Source: Alistipes sp. (lineage in GTDB: Bacteria; Bacteroidota; Bacteroidia; Bacteroidales; Rikenellaceae). From it: DNA of 64,000 bases. The stretch is from positions 1-64,000 of the forward strand of contig NZ_JAHHQJ010000002.1 of the NCBI RefSeq assembly GCF_020026455.1, read 5' to 3'. The notes under the pieces are model-generated. The model saw only the letters and a list, made by a program, of their open reading frames with translations, searched no databases and had not been told where the DNA came from. Numbering within the stretch: the stretch's first letter is position 1; each line of letters opens with the position of its first letter. The position numbers and the translations under genes were made by a program. This document shows, in pieces, positions 1 to 7,395 of the stretch.

Positions 1-6
1 TCTTTC

Positions 7-1224
7 TTAAAAAGAAATGCACCGGTTGATATCCGTCAGCAAACCGCTGTTTGCCTCGTCGATGACGGAGTTCTCCAACGATGCCAGATAGATTTCGGTA
101 GTCCTCTCGGAGGAGTGTCCCATGCCGGCACTGATGATCGACAGGGGGACGTTGTGCCGTCGTGCCGTCGTCGCCCACGTGTGCCGCGAGGTGTAGGAGG
201 AGAGCGCGATGGGAAGACCGGTCATCTGGGCCAGTTTCTTCAATTTGCGGTTGTGGTAACCCAGGGCCGTGTGGTACTGGACGAAGGCCTTCTCGTCGTC
301 CTCGGCGGTGAGAATCGGGAATACATACTGCGAATCGCGGGTCTTGTCCTCGTATTTGCGGAGGATATGTATCATACAGGGTTCGAGACGCACCATCATC
401 AGCTGGTCGGTCTTCCGACGGTGATAGCAGATCCTGTTATTCTCGATGTTGCGCTTCTTCAGGAAGGCCATGTCGACAAAGGCCATGCCCCGGGCGCAAT
501 AGCTGAACACGAACAGATCGCGCGACAGGGCCAGCGAGGGGTGCAGGGTCAAATCCAGTTCCAGAAGTTTCAGGATGATCTCCTCGTCGACGGCGCGCTT
601 GCGGGTGCGGTCGATGCCCGTATAGACGTTTTGGAAGGGCAGACTCTGCTCCACGATCCCCTCCCGTGCCGCACGGTTGTAGACGGCCCGCCAGATGCGC
701 ATGTAGAACGAGATGCTGTTTTTCAGTACGTTCCTGCACTCCAGCCAGTCGTTGTACTGCAGGATGAGCCCTTCGTTCATCAGTCCGAACGAGAGGTCCT
801 CGTGGTCCAGAAATGCCGAAAAACTGTTCAGTGCATATTGGTAGTTCTTGGCCGTGCCGTAGTGCTTTCTCTTTTGCAGCCGCTCGATCTGGCGCTGCAT
901 GTACTCGAGCACGGTCACCTGTGACGAATTGGCACGAAACGCCTCCACGATATTCTCCAGCGTATAACCCTTCCTGCGCTCGTCCATTTCGCGGATGATG
1001 CGCCGCAGCAGCCGCATGTCGCTCTGGATTTTGAGCTGGTACATCTTCAGGCGATGCTCCCCCTGGGTGATGATCTGCTCGTCAAGGGCGTTCCACGCGC
1101 GGGAGGGAATGTGCATCTTCGTGGTGATCAGCTTGCAGGTGTTTTCGTGGCAGAGCTGATAGTAGATCGAGCCGGGTTTGCCTGCGACGCTCGATTTTCG
1201 AAATTTTACCTTTACTGTTGCCAT
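7..1224 (-). CDS. Tyrosine recombinase (phage/transposon-type integrase)
   Basis: Site-specific recombinase of the Bacteroidetes mobile-element type, 405 aa. It has an N-terminal arm-binding region (about 1-95), a SAM-like core-binding domain (about 100-205) and a C-terminal catalytic domain. Catalytic residues visible are R245 (CARGMAF), R347-H348 (TSRHTW), H370 (GMGHSS) and nucleophile Y379 (TEIYL); the usual first His of the HxxRH box is replaced by Tyr. It presumably cuts and joins DNA to integrate or excise an element extending left of the window. The tRNA-Lys 3' end lies about 950 bp away and faces this gene, the common geometry for tRNA-targeting integrases. Family assignment is firm; the element and its att site are inferred. 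Confidence 0.93.
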   Translation of the reverse strand: MATVKVKFRKSSVAGKPGSIYYQLCHENTCKLITTKMHIPSRAWNALDEQIITQGEHRLKMYQLKIQSDMRLLRRIIREMDERRKGYTLENIVEAFRANSSQVTVLEYMQRQIERLQKRKHYGTAKNYQYALNSFSAFLDHEDLSFGLMNEGLILQYNDWLECRNVLKNSISFYMRIWRAVYNRAAREGIVEQSLPFQNVYTGIDRTRKRAVDEEIILKLLELDLTLHPSLALSRDLFVFSYCARGMAFVDMAFLKKRNIENNRICYHRRKTDQLMMVRLEPCMIHILRKYEDKTRDSQYVFPILTAEDDEKAFVQYHTALGYHNRKLKKLAQMTGLPIALSSYTSRHTWATTARRHNVPLSIISAGMGHSSERTTEIYLASLENSVIDEANSGLLTDINRCISF

Positions 1225-1351
1225 GTTGTGTTCGTTCGTTTCGGGATACCTCGGTCGCTCTTACGCATTGCGAATCTGCATTTTTTGTGCCTTTCGATGC
1301 CCGGAACAACCTCTTCCCCCTTGTGGCGTCTGCAAAAGATGCCATAGGGCG

Positions 1352-1378
1352 CAAATATCCCTGTTTCCGGCCACCAAT
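1352..1378 (-). promoter_or_regulatory. Possible promoter of the recombinase; rest of 1225-1545 empty
   Basis: On the minus strand GATATTTG (1352-1359) matches the Bacteroidetes -7 box TAnnTTTG at 7 of 8 positions, with a TTGG 15 bp upstream at 1375-1378 (short spacing). I see no gene in the rest of 1225-1545. Confidence 0.35.
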
Positions 1379-1545
1379 TTACGAATCTGACGGCAGGACG
1401 AACTTTTGCCGTCACCCGGCGAACGATAGCCCGCCCCGGCTTTGCAAGCCGCAACTACCCGCAGGACGGGCCCGGCCGAAGCACCGGCTTGTCCTGTATC
1501 GGGCCCGCAAGCCTGCCCGCAGTGGGGTGGTGGCCGCTGTCGGAG

Positions 1546-1707
1546 TCAGAGATGCGCCTTGCGGGTGTAGATCGACATTCCGATGCCCTGCTCTTTGTGC
1601 ATACGCGCCTTGAAGGAATTCTTCGCAGCAACGGGAAGCGAGTTTTCGAAGCCACGGAACGCTTCTGTGCGGAACTGCCGGACCGTTCCCGAAATAACTC
1701 GTGACAC
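1546..1707 (-). CDS. Putative 53-aa basic protein of unknown function
   Basis: A 53-codon frame from a GTG codon (1705-1707) to TGA, preceded in frame by a TGA nine bases upstream. The translation has protein-like composition: it begins MSRVISGTVRQF, is rich in Lys and Arg, contains KARMHKEQGIGMS and ends YTRKAHL. I do not recognise it. It lies between the recombinase and the next small ORF on the same strand, so it could be cargo of the integrated element or the 3' scrap of a larger gene. No clear ribosome binding site is visible. Confidence 0.4.
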   Translation of the reverse strand: MSRVISGTVRQFRTEAFRGFENSLPVAAKNSFKARMHKEQGIGMSIYTRKAHL

Positions 1708-1768
1708 GACCTGTCAGCCCGTTTTCGGCCGCTTTCTGGGGCGCTATGGGATATTTGGAGTAAAGGGG

Positions 1769-1800
1769 AAATACGGGATTCGGGTCCCAGTCCCGTATTT
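1769..1800. terminator. Strong hairpin between small ORFs
   Basis: A perfect 10-bp inverted repeat (AAATACGGGA and TCCCGTATTT) with a 12-nt loop. Three further T residues follow on the plus strand; on the minus strand the stem runs into TTTCCCCTTT. Likely terminator for the minus-strand ORF starting near 2047, possibly bidirectional. Confidence 0.55.
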
Positions 1801-1801
1801 T

Positions 1802-2047
1802 TCATTGATTTTCAGGCTCTTTTCCTGATTTATCCATCCTTGTTTCTTCCTCTATCTGCCGGAGCGTTTCCAATTCGGGATAGTTTGATAAATCTTCTTC
1901 AGTCATATACGCTTGAATCAAACGGGCAAAACAATCCCCGTTTCTACGACCGGCAAATTGCAGAGAAACCTCGCCGACAAGGCGCTGATAGTTGGCCATG
2001 ACTACGCCGTCTGCTCCCCGAAGAGCATCCTGGCCAAAGGAGATCAC
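1802..2047 (-). CDS. Small hypothetical protein, possible gene fragment
   Basis: Up to 81 aa from the first ATG; an internal ATG at 1997-1999 (MANYQRL) would give 65 aa. The C-terminal part is acidic and probably helical (MTEEDLSNYPELETLRQIEEET) and looks like real protein, but I cannot assign a family. Its position between recombinase and tRNA-Lys suggests cargo or a remnant of the integrated element. A hairpin follows immediately. Confidence 0.4.
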   Translation of the reverse strand: MISFGQDALRGADGVVMANYQRLVGEVSLQFAGRRNGDCFARLIQAYMTEEDLSNYPELETLRQIEEETRMDKSGKEPENQ

Positions 2048-2116
2048 CGGATATGCTCTACTGCCTGGGCCGCGCGAGGCTCCCGGAATCCTTCCGCGGT
2101 GGTGGAGGGGGGGGGT

Positions 2117-2153
2117 GAAAAAACAAAACCTGACAATCGGTGATTATCAGGTT
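2117..2153 (-). terminator. Terminator of the tRNA-Lys transcript
   Basis: On the minus strand AACCTGA and TCAGGTT pair around a 13-nt loop and are followed by TTGTTTTTT, starting 18 nt after the tRNA 3' end. Confidence 0.7.
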
Positions 2154-2170
2154 TTTGCGATTTGTTTCAG

Positions 2171-2243
2171 TGATCCCGCTGGGGCTCGAACCCAGGACCC
2201 CAACATTAAAAGTGTTGTGCTCTACCAGCTGAGCTACGGAATC
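2171..2243 (-). tRNA. tRNA-Lys(UUU)
   Basis: 73 nt with a full cloverleaf. The acceptor pairs GATTCCG with CGGGATC (one G-U). The anticodon stem CAACA/TGTTG encloses loop CTTTTAA, giving anticodon TTT. The T arm has GGTTCGAGCCC. The discriminator is A and CCA is not encoded. Its 3' end points toward the recombinase, so it is the likely integration target. Confidence 0.95.
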
Positions 2244-2283
2244 TCCGTCTGCCAAATTGGGAATTGCTCCCGTTTTGGTGGTG

Positions 2284-2313
2284 CAAATGTACGGATTTAT
2301 TTTTAAAATCCAA
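2284..2313 (-). promoter_or_regulatory. Promoter of tRNA-Lys
   Basis: On the minus strand TACATTTG (2284-2291) is a perfect -7 box, with TTGG (2310-2313) 18 bp upstream. The tRNA begins about 40 nt downstream. Confidence 0.65.
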
Positions 2314-2447
2314 TACCCGGCCTGCAAATTTTGCGCAAAAAAAGCATTTTTTCTCTTTCGGCTGCCGCCTGGGGCCTGGGGCCGATGGCTGCCCGGGCCC
2401 TTTCCGGTGGTTTCGGATGCCCGGGATCGCGAAATTTGACACGCGGA

Positions 2448-2479
2448 TTTTGTTTTGCCGAAATAAAAGGATATTTTTG
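2448..2479 (+). promoter_or_regulatory. Promoter of carboxynorspermidine dehydrogenase gene
   Basis: TTTTG (2448-2452) and TATTTTTG (2472-2479) are 19 bp apart, matching the Bacteroidetes -33/-7 pattern. The start codon is 43 nt downstream. Confidence 0.65.
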
Positions 2480-2522
2480 TAGGCGTTAAGATGTATACTA
2501 ATTTTTAAAACCGGATAATTCT

Positions 2523-3713
2523 ATGTGTAAAGCACTGATAATCGGAGCCGGCGGTGTCGGAACGGTGGTGACGCAGAAAATTGCGGCCAACCCCGTATTC
2601 ACGGATGTGATGCTGGCCAGCCGCACCAAATCCAAATGCGACGCCGTTGCGGCCGCCATCGGCGGCAACCGCGTGAAGACCGCCGAGGTCGACGCCGACT
2701 GCGTGCCGCAGCTGTGCGAGCTTTTCCGTGCGTTTAAGCCCGACATTGTGGTCAACGTGGCGCTTCCCTACCAGGATCTTACGATCATGGACGCCTGCCT
2801 CGAGTGCGGCTGCAACTACCTCGACACGGCCAACTACGAGCCGAAGGACGAGGCGCATTTCGAATACTCGTGGCAGTGGGCCTACCAGGACCGCTTCAAG
2901 GCCGCGGGCCTCACGGCAATCCTCGGCTGCGGGTTTGACCCGGGAGTGACGGCCATCTTCACGGCCTATGCCGCCAAGCACCATTTCGACGAAATCCACT
3001 ACCTGGACATCGTCGACTGCAACGCCGGCAACCACGGCATGGCTTTCGCCACGAACTTCAACCCCGAGATCAACATCCGCGAGGTGACCCAGAAGGGGCG
3101 CTACTACGAGAACGGGCAGTGGGTGGTGACCGAGCCGCACGAGATCCACAAGCCGCTCAATTATCCGGGCATCGGCGAGCGCGAATCGTATGTCATCTAC
3201 CACGAGGAGCTCGAATCGCTCGTGAAGAACTATCCCACGATCCGGCGTGCCCGCTTCTGGATGACCTTCGGCCAGGAGTACCTGACGCACCTGCGCGTGA
3301 TCCAGAACATCGGCATGGCGCGCATCGACCCGATCATCTACAACGGTGTCGAGATCGTCCCGATCCAGTTCCTCAAGGCGGTTCTTCCCGATCCCAAGTC
3401 GCTGGGCGCCAACTATCACGGCCAGACTTCGATCGGCTGCCGCATCAAGGGCATCAAGGACGGCAAGGAGCGCACCTACTATATTTATAACAACTGCGAC
3501 CACGAGGAGGCCTTCCGCCAAACCGGCACGCAGGCCGTGTCGTTCACCACGGGTGTTCCGGCGGCTTTGGGTGCTTCGATGTGGGCCAAGGGGCTCTGGC
3601 GCGGCGCCGGCGTGTTCAATGTCGAGGAGTTCGATCCCGATCCGTTCCTGGCCGAGCTGGGCGAACAGGGACTTCCGTGGCATGAGCTGTTCGATGTGAA
3701 CCTGGAGGTGTAG
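2523..3713 (+). CDS. Carboxynorspermidine dehydrogenase (saccharopine dehydrogenase family)
   Basis: NADPH-dependent reductase of 396 aa that condenses a diamine with aspartate semialdehyde to give carboxy(nor)spermidine, in the spermidine route common in gut Bacteroidetes. The N-terminus shows the Rossmann dinucleotide loop GAGGVGTVV (about residues 8-16), and the rest follows the saccharopine dehydrogenase fold with a conserved GCGFDPGVT segment near residue 140. The next gene but for a repeat-rich spacer is the matching decarboxylase, which distinguishes this from lysine-pathway saccharopine dehydrogenases. Length is normal for the family. It has its own promoter and a terminator. Confidence 0.88.
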   Translation: MCKALIIGAGGVGTVVTQKIAANPVFTDVMLASRTKSKCDAVAAAIGGNRVKTAEVDADCVPQLCELFRAFKPDIVVNVALPYQDLTIMDACLECGCNYLDTANYEPKDEAHFEYSWQWAYQDRFKAAGLTAILGCGFDPGVTAIFTAYAAKHHFDEIHYLDIVDCNAGNHGMAFATNFNPEINIREVTQKGRYYENGQWVVTEPHEIHKPLNYPGIGERESYVIYHEELESLVKNYPTIRRARFWMTFGQEYLTHLRVIQNIGMARIDPIIYNGVEIVPIQFLKAVLPDPKSLGANYHGQTSIGCRIKGIKDGKERTYYIYNNCDHEEAFRQTGTQAVSFTTGVPAALGASMWAKGLWRGAGVFNVEEFDPDPFLAELGEQGLPWHELFDVNLEV

Positions 3714-3758
3714 TTCATTGGGAAGACTGCGGCCTCTGCCGCTCATCCCTCGCAATAC

Positions 3759-3800
3759 CCGGATGGGTCGTACCCCAAGTACAGCCCATCCGGTTTTTTT
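3759..3800 (+). terminator. Rho-independent terminator
   Basis: CCGGATGGG (3759-3767) pairs with CCCATCCGG (3785-3793), followed by seven T residues. It ends the dehydrogenase transcript, so the decarboxylase downstream is a separate unit. Confidence 0.8.
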
Positions 3801-3820
3801 CACGCTCCGCCCGGACCGAT

Positions 3821-4016
3821 CCCGCAACGGACCCGCCGCTCCGCCCGAACCCCAAACGCCCGGACTGACCCCGCAGTGGACCCGCCGCTCCGTCCGAAGC
3901 CCAACCGACCGGACCTACCCCGCAACGAAGCCTCTGCTTCGCTCGGACCCCAACCGCCCGGGCCGACCCCGCAACGGACTCGCCGCTCCGCCCGGGTTAC
4001 AGCCGAGTGGGACGGT
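3821..4016. repeat. 49-bp tandem repeat, four copies
   Basis: The motif CCCGCAACGG or a close variant starts at 3821, 3870, 3919 and 3968, an exact 49-bp period, with copies diverged by several substitutions. The array is C-rich on the plus strand and sits in the 486-bp spacer 3714-4199 between the two polyamine genes. No convincing coding frame is present. Not a CRISPR array: there is no repeat/spacer alternation. Function unknown. Confidence 0.8.
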
Positions 4017-4164
4017 TTTCGGCGGAACCCTCTTTTCCCCGAAGAGCTCCCTGCGACAACCGACTCCGGACCTCCGCTCCGGGAGGCGTCCGCAGGAGCT
4101 AAGTATAAATGCGTATTTTCCCGAAAACCAAGACTGCGCCGCGTGGTTTTCAGGAGGTTTTTGC

Positions 4165-4172
4165 TACTTTTG
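4165..4172 (+). promoter_or_regulatory. -7 box of the nspC/cysteate synthase unit
   Basis: TACTTTTG is a perfect TAnnTTTG match 27 nt before the nspC start; the -33 element is weak (GGTTTT near 4144-4149). Confidence 0.55.
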
Positions 4173-4199
4173 CAACTGTTTTGATTTAAAAACAACCCG

Positions 4200-5339
4200 A
4201 TGATTGACTTTCTGAAACTGCCTTCTCCGTGTTACGTCCTCGACGAGGAGTTGCTGGACCGGAACCTGGCGACTGTCGACCGTGTGCGCCGGGAATCGGG
4301 CGCCGAAATTATCGTCGCCCTGAAGGCTTGCGCCATGTGGCGCATTTTCCCCGAGCTGGCAAAGCACTCCGACGGAGCGACGGCAAGTTCCGCCGCCGAG
4401 GCCCGTCTCGTTTTCGAGCACTTCGGGCGTCCGGCCCATACCTACGCCCCGGTCTATACGGACTCCAATATCGACGAAATCCTCGCCTGCAGCGATCATA
4501 TCACGTTCAATTCGCTGTCCCAGTTCCGCCGCTTCGGCCAGAAAGCCCTCATCAACGGCATCTCCTGCGGTCTGCGGATCAATCCGCAGTATTCGCCCGT
4601 CGAGACGGACCTCTACAACCCCTGCGTTCCCGGCTCGCGGCTGGGCGTCACGGCCGAACAGCTGGCGGCGCACGGCGGGCTTCCGGCGGGTGTCGAGGGA
4701 CTGCATTTCCATGTCCTCTGCGAGTCGCGCCCGGAGCATCTGCAAAAGGCGCTGGAGGCTGTCGAGACGCACTTCGGGGCATATCTCGACCGGATCAAGT
4801 GGCTCAACATGGGCGGCGGCCATCTGATGACTGCCTCGTGGTATGACTGCGACCGTCTGATCGCCCTGCTGCGGGCGTTCGCCTCCCGCCACCCGAACCT
4901 GCGTCTGATTCTGGAACCCGGCAGCGCCTTCACCTGGCGCACGGGCTACCTGGTTTCGACCGTCGAGGACATCGTGGTGAACGGCAGCGAGACGACGGCG
5001 ATGCTCGACGTGTCGTTCGCCTGCCACATGCCCGACTGCCTCGAAATGCCCTATAAACCCGCCATTGTCGGGGCACATGAACCTGCCGGGGACGAAAAAC
5101 GCTGGCGCATGGGCGGCACGAGCTGCCTTGCGGGCGACTACTGCGGCTACTGGGCCTTCGACCACGAACTGGAGGTGGGGGAGCGCATCGTCTTCGAGGA
5201 CATGATCCACTACACGATGGTCAAGACCACGATGTTCAACGGCGTCCATCATCCGGCCATCGTCATCGCGCGCCGCGACGGACGCATCGAGGTCGTCCGC
5301 GAATTCGGCTACGAGGACTTCCGCAACCGCATGTCATAG
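4200..5339 (+). CDS. nspC: Carboxynorspermidine decarboxylase
   Basis: PLP-dependent fold-type III decarboxylase, 379 aa, converting carboxy(nor)spermidine to (nor)spermidine, the last step of the pathway begun by the dehydrogenase upstream. The PLP lysine is in VALKACAMW (about K41), substrate-loop residues are in the conserved TSCLAGDYCG segment near residue 305, and the GGGH motif near residue 205 binds the cofactor phosphate. Length matches NspC. It has its own -7 box and a 33-bp gap to the cysteate synthase gene, so the two are probably co-transcribed. Confidence 0.92.
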   Translation: MIDFLKLPSPCYVLDEELLDRNLATVDRVRRESGAEIIVALKACAMWRIFPELAKHSDGATASSAAEARLVFEHFGRPAHTYAPVYTDSNIDEILACSDHITFNSLSQFRRFGQKALINGISCGLRINPQYSPVETDLYNPCVPGSRLGVTAEQLAAHGGLPAGVEGLHFHVLCESRPEHLQKALEAVETHFGAYLDRIKWLNMGGGHLMTASWYDCDRLIALLRAFASRHPNLRLILEPGSAFTWRTGYLVSTVEDIVVNGSETTAMLDVSFACHMPDCLEMPYKPAIVGAHEPAGDEKRWRMGGTSCLAGDYCGYWAFDHELEVGERIVFEDMIHYTMVKTTMFNGVHHPAIVIARRDGRIEVVREFGYEDFRNRMS

Positions 5340-5372
5340 ACAAATTGAATTCAGATATACGAAAATCGCTTC

Positions 5373-6677
5373 ATGGAAAATTTTACACCTACCCCCTACA
5401 CGTTGGAATGCGTCGCCACGGGCCGCGAATTTGAAGACACCGGCTGGATGCTTGCCGACCCGCAGTGCAAGGAGCCGTCGCTCGTGCGCACCAAATACGC
5501 CCGCCGGCAGCTCGACGTGAAACCGGCCGACTGGGGCCTTTACCGTTTCTCGGACTGGTTGCCCGTGCGGCGTCTCCTCAAGGGATCGTCGGCACCCGTG
5601 ACCTATAAGAGCAAGGGCCTCGCCGCCTACCTCGGGCTGGAAAACCTCTGGATCACCTTCAACGGCTGGCATCCGGCCATCGGGGCCACGATGTCGACCT
5701 GCTCGTTCAAGGAGACCGAGGCCTATTCGGTCTGCGGGCGTGCGGCAGCCGACGAACAGCGTGTGCTGGTGGTGGCTTCGGCCGGAAATACCGCCCGGGC
5801 CTTTGCCAAGGTCTGCTCGGACAACAACATCCGGCTGCTGCTCTCGGTTCCCTACGACAATATCGACGCGCTGTGGTTCGACCAGCCGCTGAATCCCTGC
5901 GTGAAGCTCATTGCGTGCGAGAAGGGCGGTGACTATTTCGACGCCATCCATCTGAGCGACATCGCGCTGAAAAGCCCGGCCTTCTATGCCGAGGGCGGAG
6001 CCAAGAATGTCGCGCGCCGCGACGGCATGGGCTGCACGGTCCTTTCGGCCGTGACGACCATCGGCCGCATCCCCGACTACTATTTCCAGGCCGTGGGCAG
6101 CGGCACGGGCGCCATCGCCGCCTGGGAGGCCAACATGCGCCTCATCGAGGACGGGCGCTTCGGTCGGAACACCTTGCGTCTGATGGTGGCGCAGAACGCC
6201 CCGTTTGTCCCGATGTACGACGCCTGGCAGGCTGCATCGCGCAAAATGCTGCCCTATGACGACGACAAGGCGCGCCGCGACGCGGAGATCATCGATGCCA
6301 AGGTGCTTTCGAACCGCCGTCCGCCCTACAGCATCACGGGCGGTCTTTTCGATGCGCTGAAAGCCACCGACGGAGAGATCTTCGTGGCTACGAACGCCAT
6401 GGCGCGCAAGGCCCGCAAACTGTTCCACGAACTCGAAGGCGTCGACATCTATTCGGCGGCGGGCGTTGCGCTGGCGTCGCTCATCAACGCCGTGAACGCG
6501 GGTAAAATCGCCAGGGATGCCACCGTCATGCTCAATATAACGGGCGGCGGCGAGGAGCACTTCAAGGAGGGCAAGGAGCTGTGGTACCTCAAGCCAAGCC
6601 ACGTCTTCCCGCTCGAACCCGACGAAAACGATGTGGTGGAGCGAGTGGAAGCGCTGTTCAACCAACCGGTTAAATAA
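5373..6677 (+). CDS. Cysteate synthase (threonine synthase paralogue)
   Basis: PLP enzyme of fold type II, 434 aa, predicted to convert O-phosphoserine and sulfite to L-cysteate. The PLP lysine is K113 in CSFKETEA, and Gly-rich phosphate loops appear at VGSGTGA (about 248) and NITGGGEEH (about 397). Sequence style fits cysteate synthase rather than threonine synthase, for example YKSKGLAAYLGLENLWI before the active lysine. In Alistipes and relatives cysteate feeds sulfonolipid (capnoid) synthesis through a cysteate acyl transferase, which is not in this window. Being 33 bp behind nspC suggests co-transcription; the link to polyamines is unexplained. Confidence 0.85.
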   Translation: MENFTPTPYTLECVATGREFEDTGWMLADPQCKEPSLVRTKYARRQLDVKPADWGLYRFSDWLPVRRLLKGSSAPVTYKSKGLAAYLGLENLWITFNGWHPAIGATMSTCSFKETEAYSVCGRAAADEQRVLVVASAGNTARAFAKVCSDNNIRLLLSVPYDNIDALWFDQPLNPCVKLIACEKGGDYFDAIHLSDIALKSPAFYAEGGAKNVARRDGMGCTVLSAVTTIGRIPDYYFQAVGSGTGAIAAWEANMRLIEDGRFGRNTLRLMVAQNAPFVPMYDAWQAASRKMLPYDDDKARRDAEIIDAKVLSNRRPPYSITGGLFDALKATDGEIFVATNAMARKARKLFHELEGVDIYSAAGVALASLINAVNAGKIARDATVMLNITGGGEEHFKEGKELWYLKPSHVFPLEPDENDVVERVEALFNQPVK

Positions 6678-6690
6678 TCCGGCTTATCGA

Positions 6691-6727
6691 AAAGAGACTC
6701 ATCAACTTGGATGCGTCTCTTTTTTTT
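6691..6727 (+). terminator. Rho-independent terminator
   Basis: AAAGAGAC pairs with GTCTCTTT around a 16-nt loop, followed by more T residues. It closes the nspC/cysteate synthase unit. Confidence 0.8.
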
Positions 6728-6872
6728 GTTTCCGAGACGCGACGCAGCCCGTTTTCGCCGAAGCCGTGACGCCTTGACAGAAAGTCCGGCGCCGGCTGTA
6801 CCCCGGCAGGCAGCGGCCGCCGCGGGGCGTTGCAAACTCGCGCCCGTTGCTCCCGACTTTGCCGCCACGCAC

Positions 6873-7200
6873 GCTCAGACCCTCCTGAAACCCGGGACCT
6901 TTCTCGCCGTGCGGGCTGCCGCGGCCGGGCGCACGGGGCAACGGAAACCCGGAAAACTTCCCGCCGTGCGCTCAGACCCTCCTGAAATCCGGGAAACTTC
7001 CCGCTGTGCGGGCTGCCGCGGCTGTGCGCAAGAGGTGACGGAAACCCGGAAAACTACCCGCACGGGACGCACGGGGTAACGGAAATCCGGAAAACTTCCC
7101 GCCGCGCGGGCTGCCGCGGCTGTGCGCAAGAGGTGACGGAAACCCGGAAAACTACCCGCACGGGACGCACGGGGTAACGGAAATTCGGAAAACTTCCCGC
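6873..7200. repeat. GC-rich repeat field with a 98-bp tandem duplication
   Basis: Two nearly identical 98-bp units (about 7005-7102 and 7103-7200) are preceded by two degraded partial copies from 6873. Every unit carries GGAAA(C/T)CCGGAAAACT(T/A)CCCGC and GCGGGCTGCCGCGG. The array fills most of the 718-bp spacer 6678-7395, just before the receptor promoter. I see no gene or known regulatory element in the rest of the spacer. Confidence 0.75.
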
Positions 7201-7284
7201 ACGGCATTGCCGCCGGACTTGCCGAAACGAGACGGACCGCCTGGGGCGAATCCGCGCTGTGGGCGCTCTTTTTCGCAAACGGAT

Positions 7285-7313
7285 CGTTGCGATTCGTTTT
7301 TTTATTACCTTTG
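7285..7313 (+). promoter_or_regulatory. Promoter of the TonB-dependent receptor
   Basis: GTTGC (7285-7289) and TACCTTTG (7306-7313) fit the -33/-7 pattern. The position implies an 80-nt leader and supports the ATG at 7396 over upstream in-frame starts. Confidence 0.65.
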
Positions 7314-7395
7314 CCGGGCCGAACCGGATGCCCGAGCAGCCGGAACGGTTCGGATTTTGTTTTTTAATTTTATTCTTAACCCAAATTTCAAACAC

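Noticed and set aside
2505..3827. Long open frame (about 440 codons) on the minus strand over the carboxynorspermidine dehydrogenase gene
   Set aside because: It is the antisense shadow of a GC-rich gene: low-complexity Arg/Val/Gly/His translation, no family resemblance, while the plus-strand gene has clear motifs.
3821..7200. Tandem repeats considered as CRISPR arrays
   Set aside because: Units are contiguous 49- or 98-bp tandem copies without unique spacers, and no cas genes are present.
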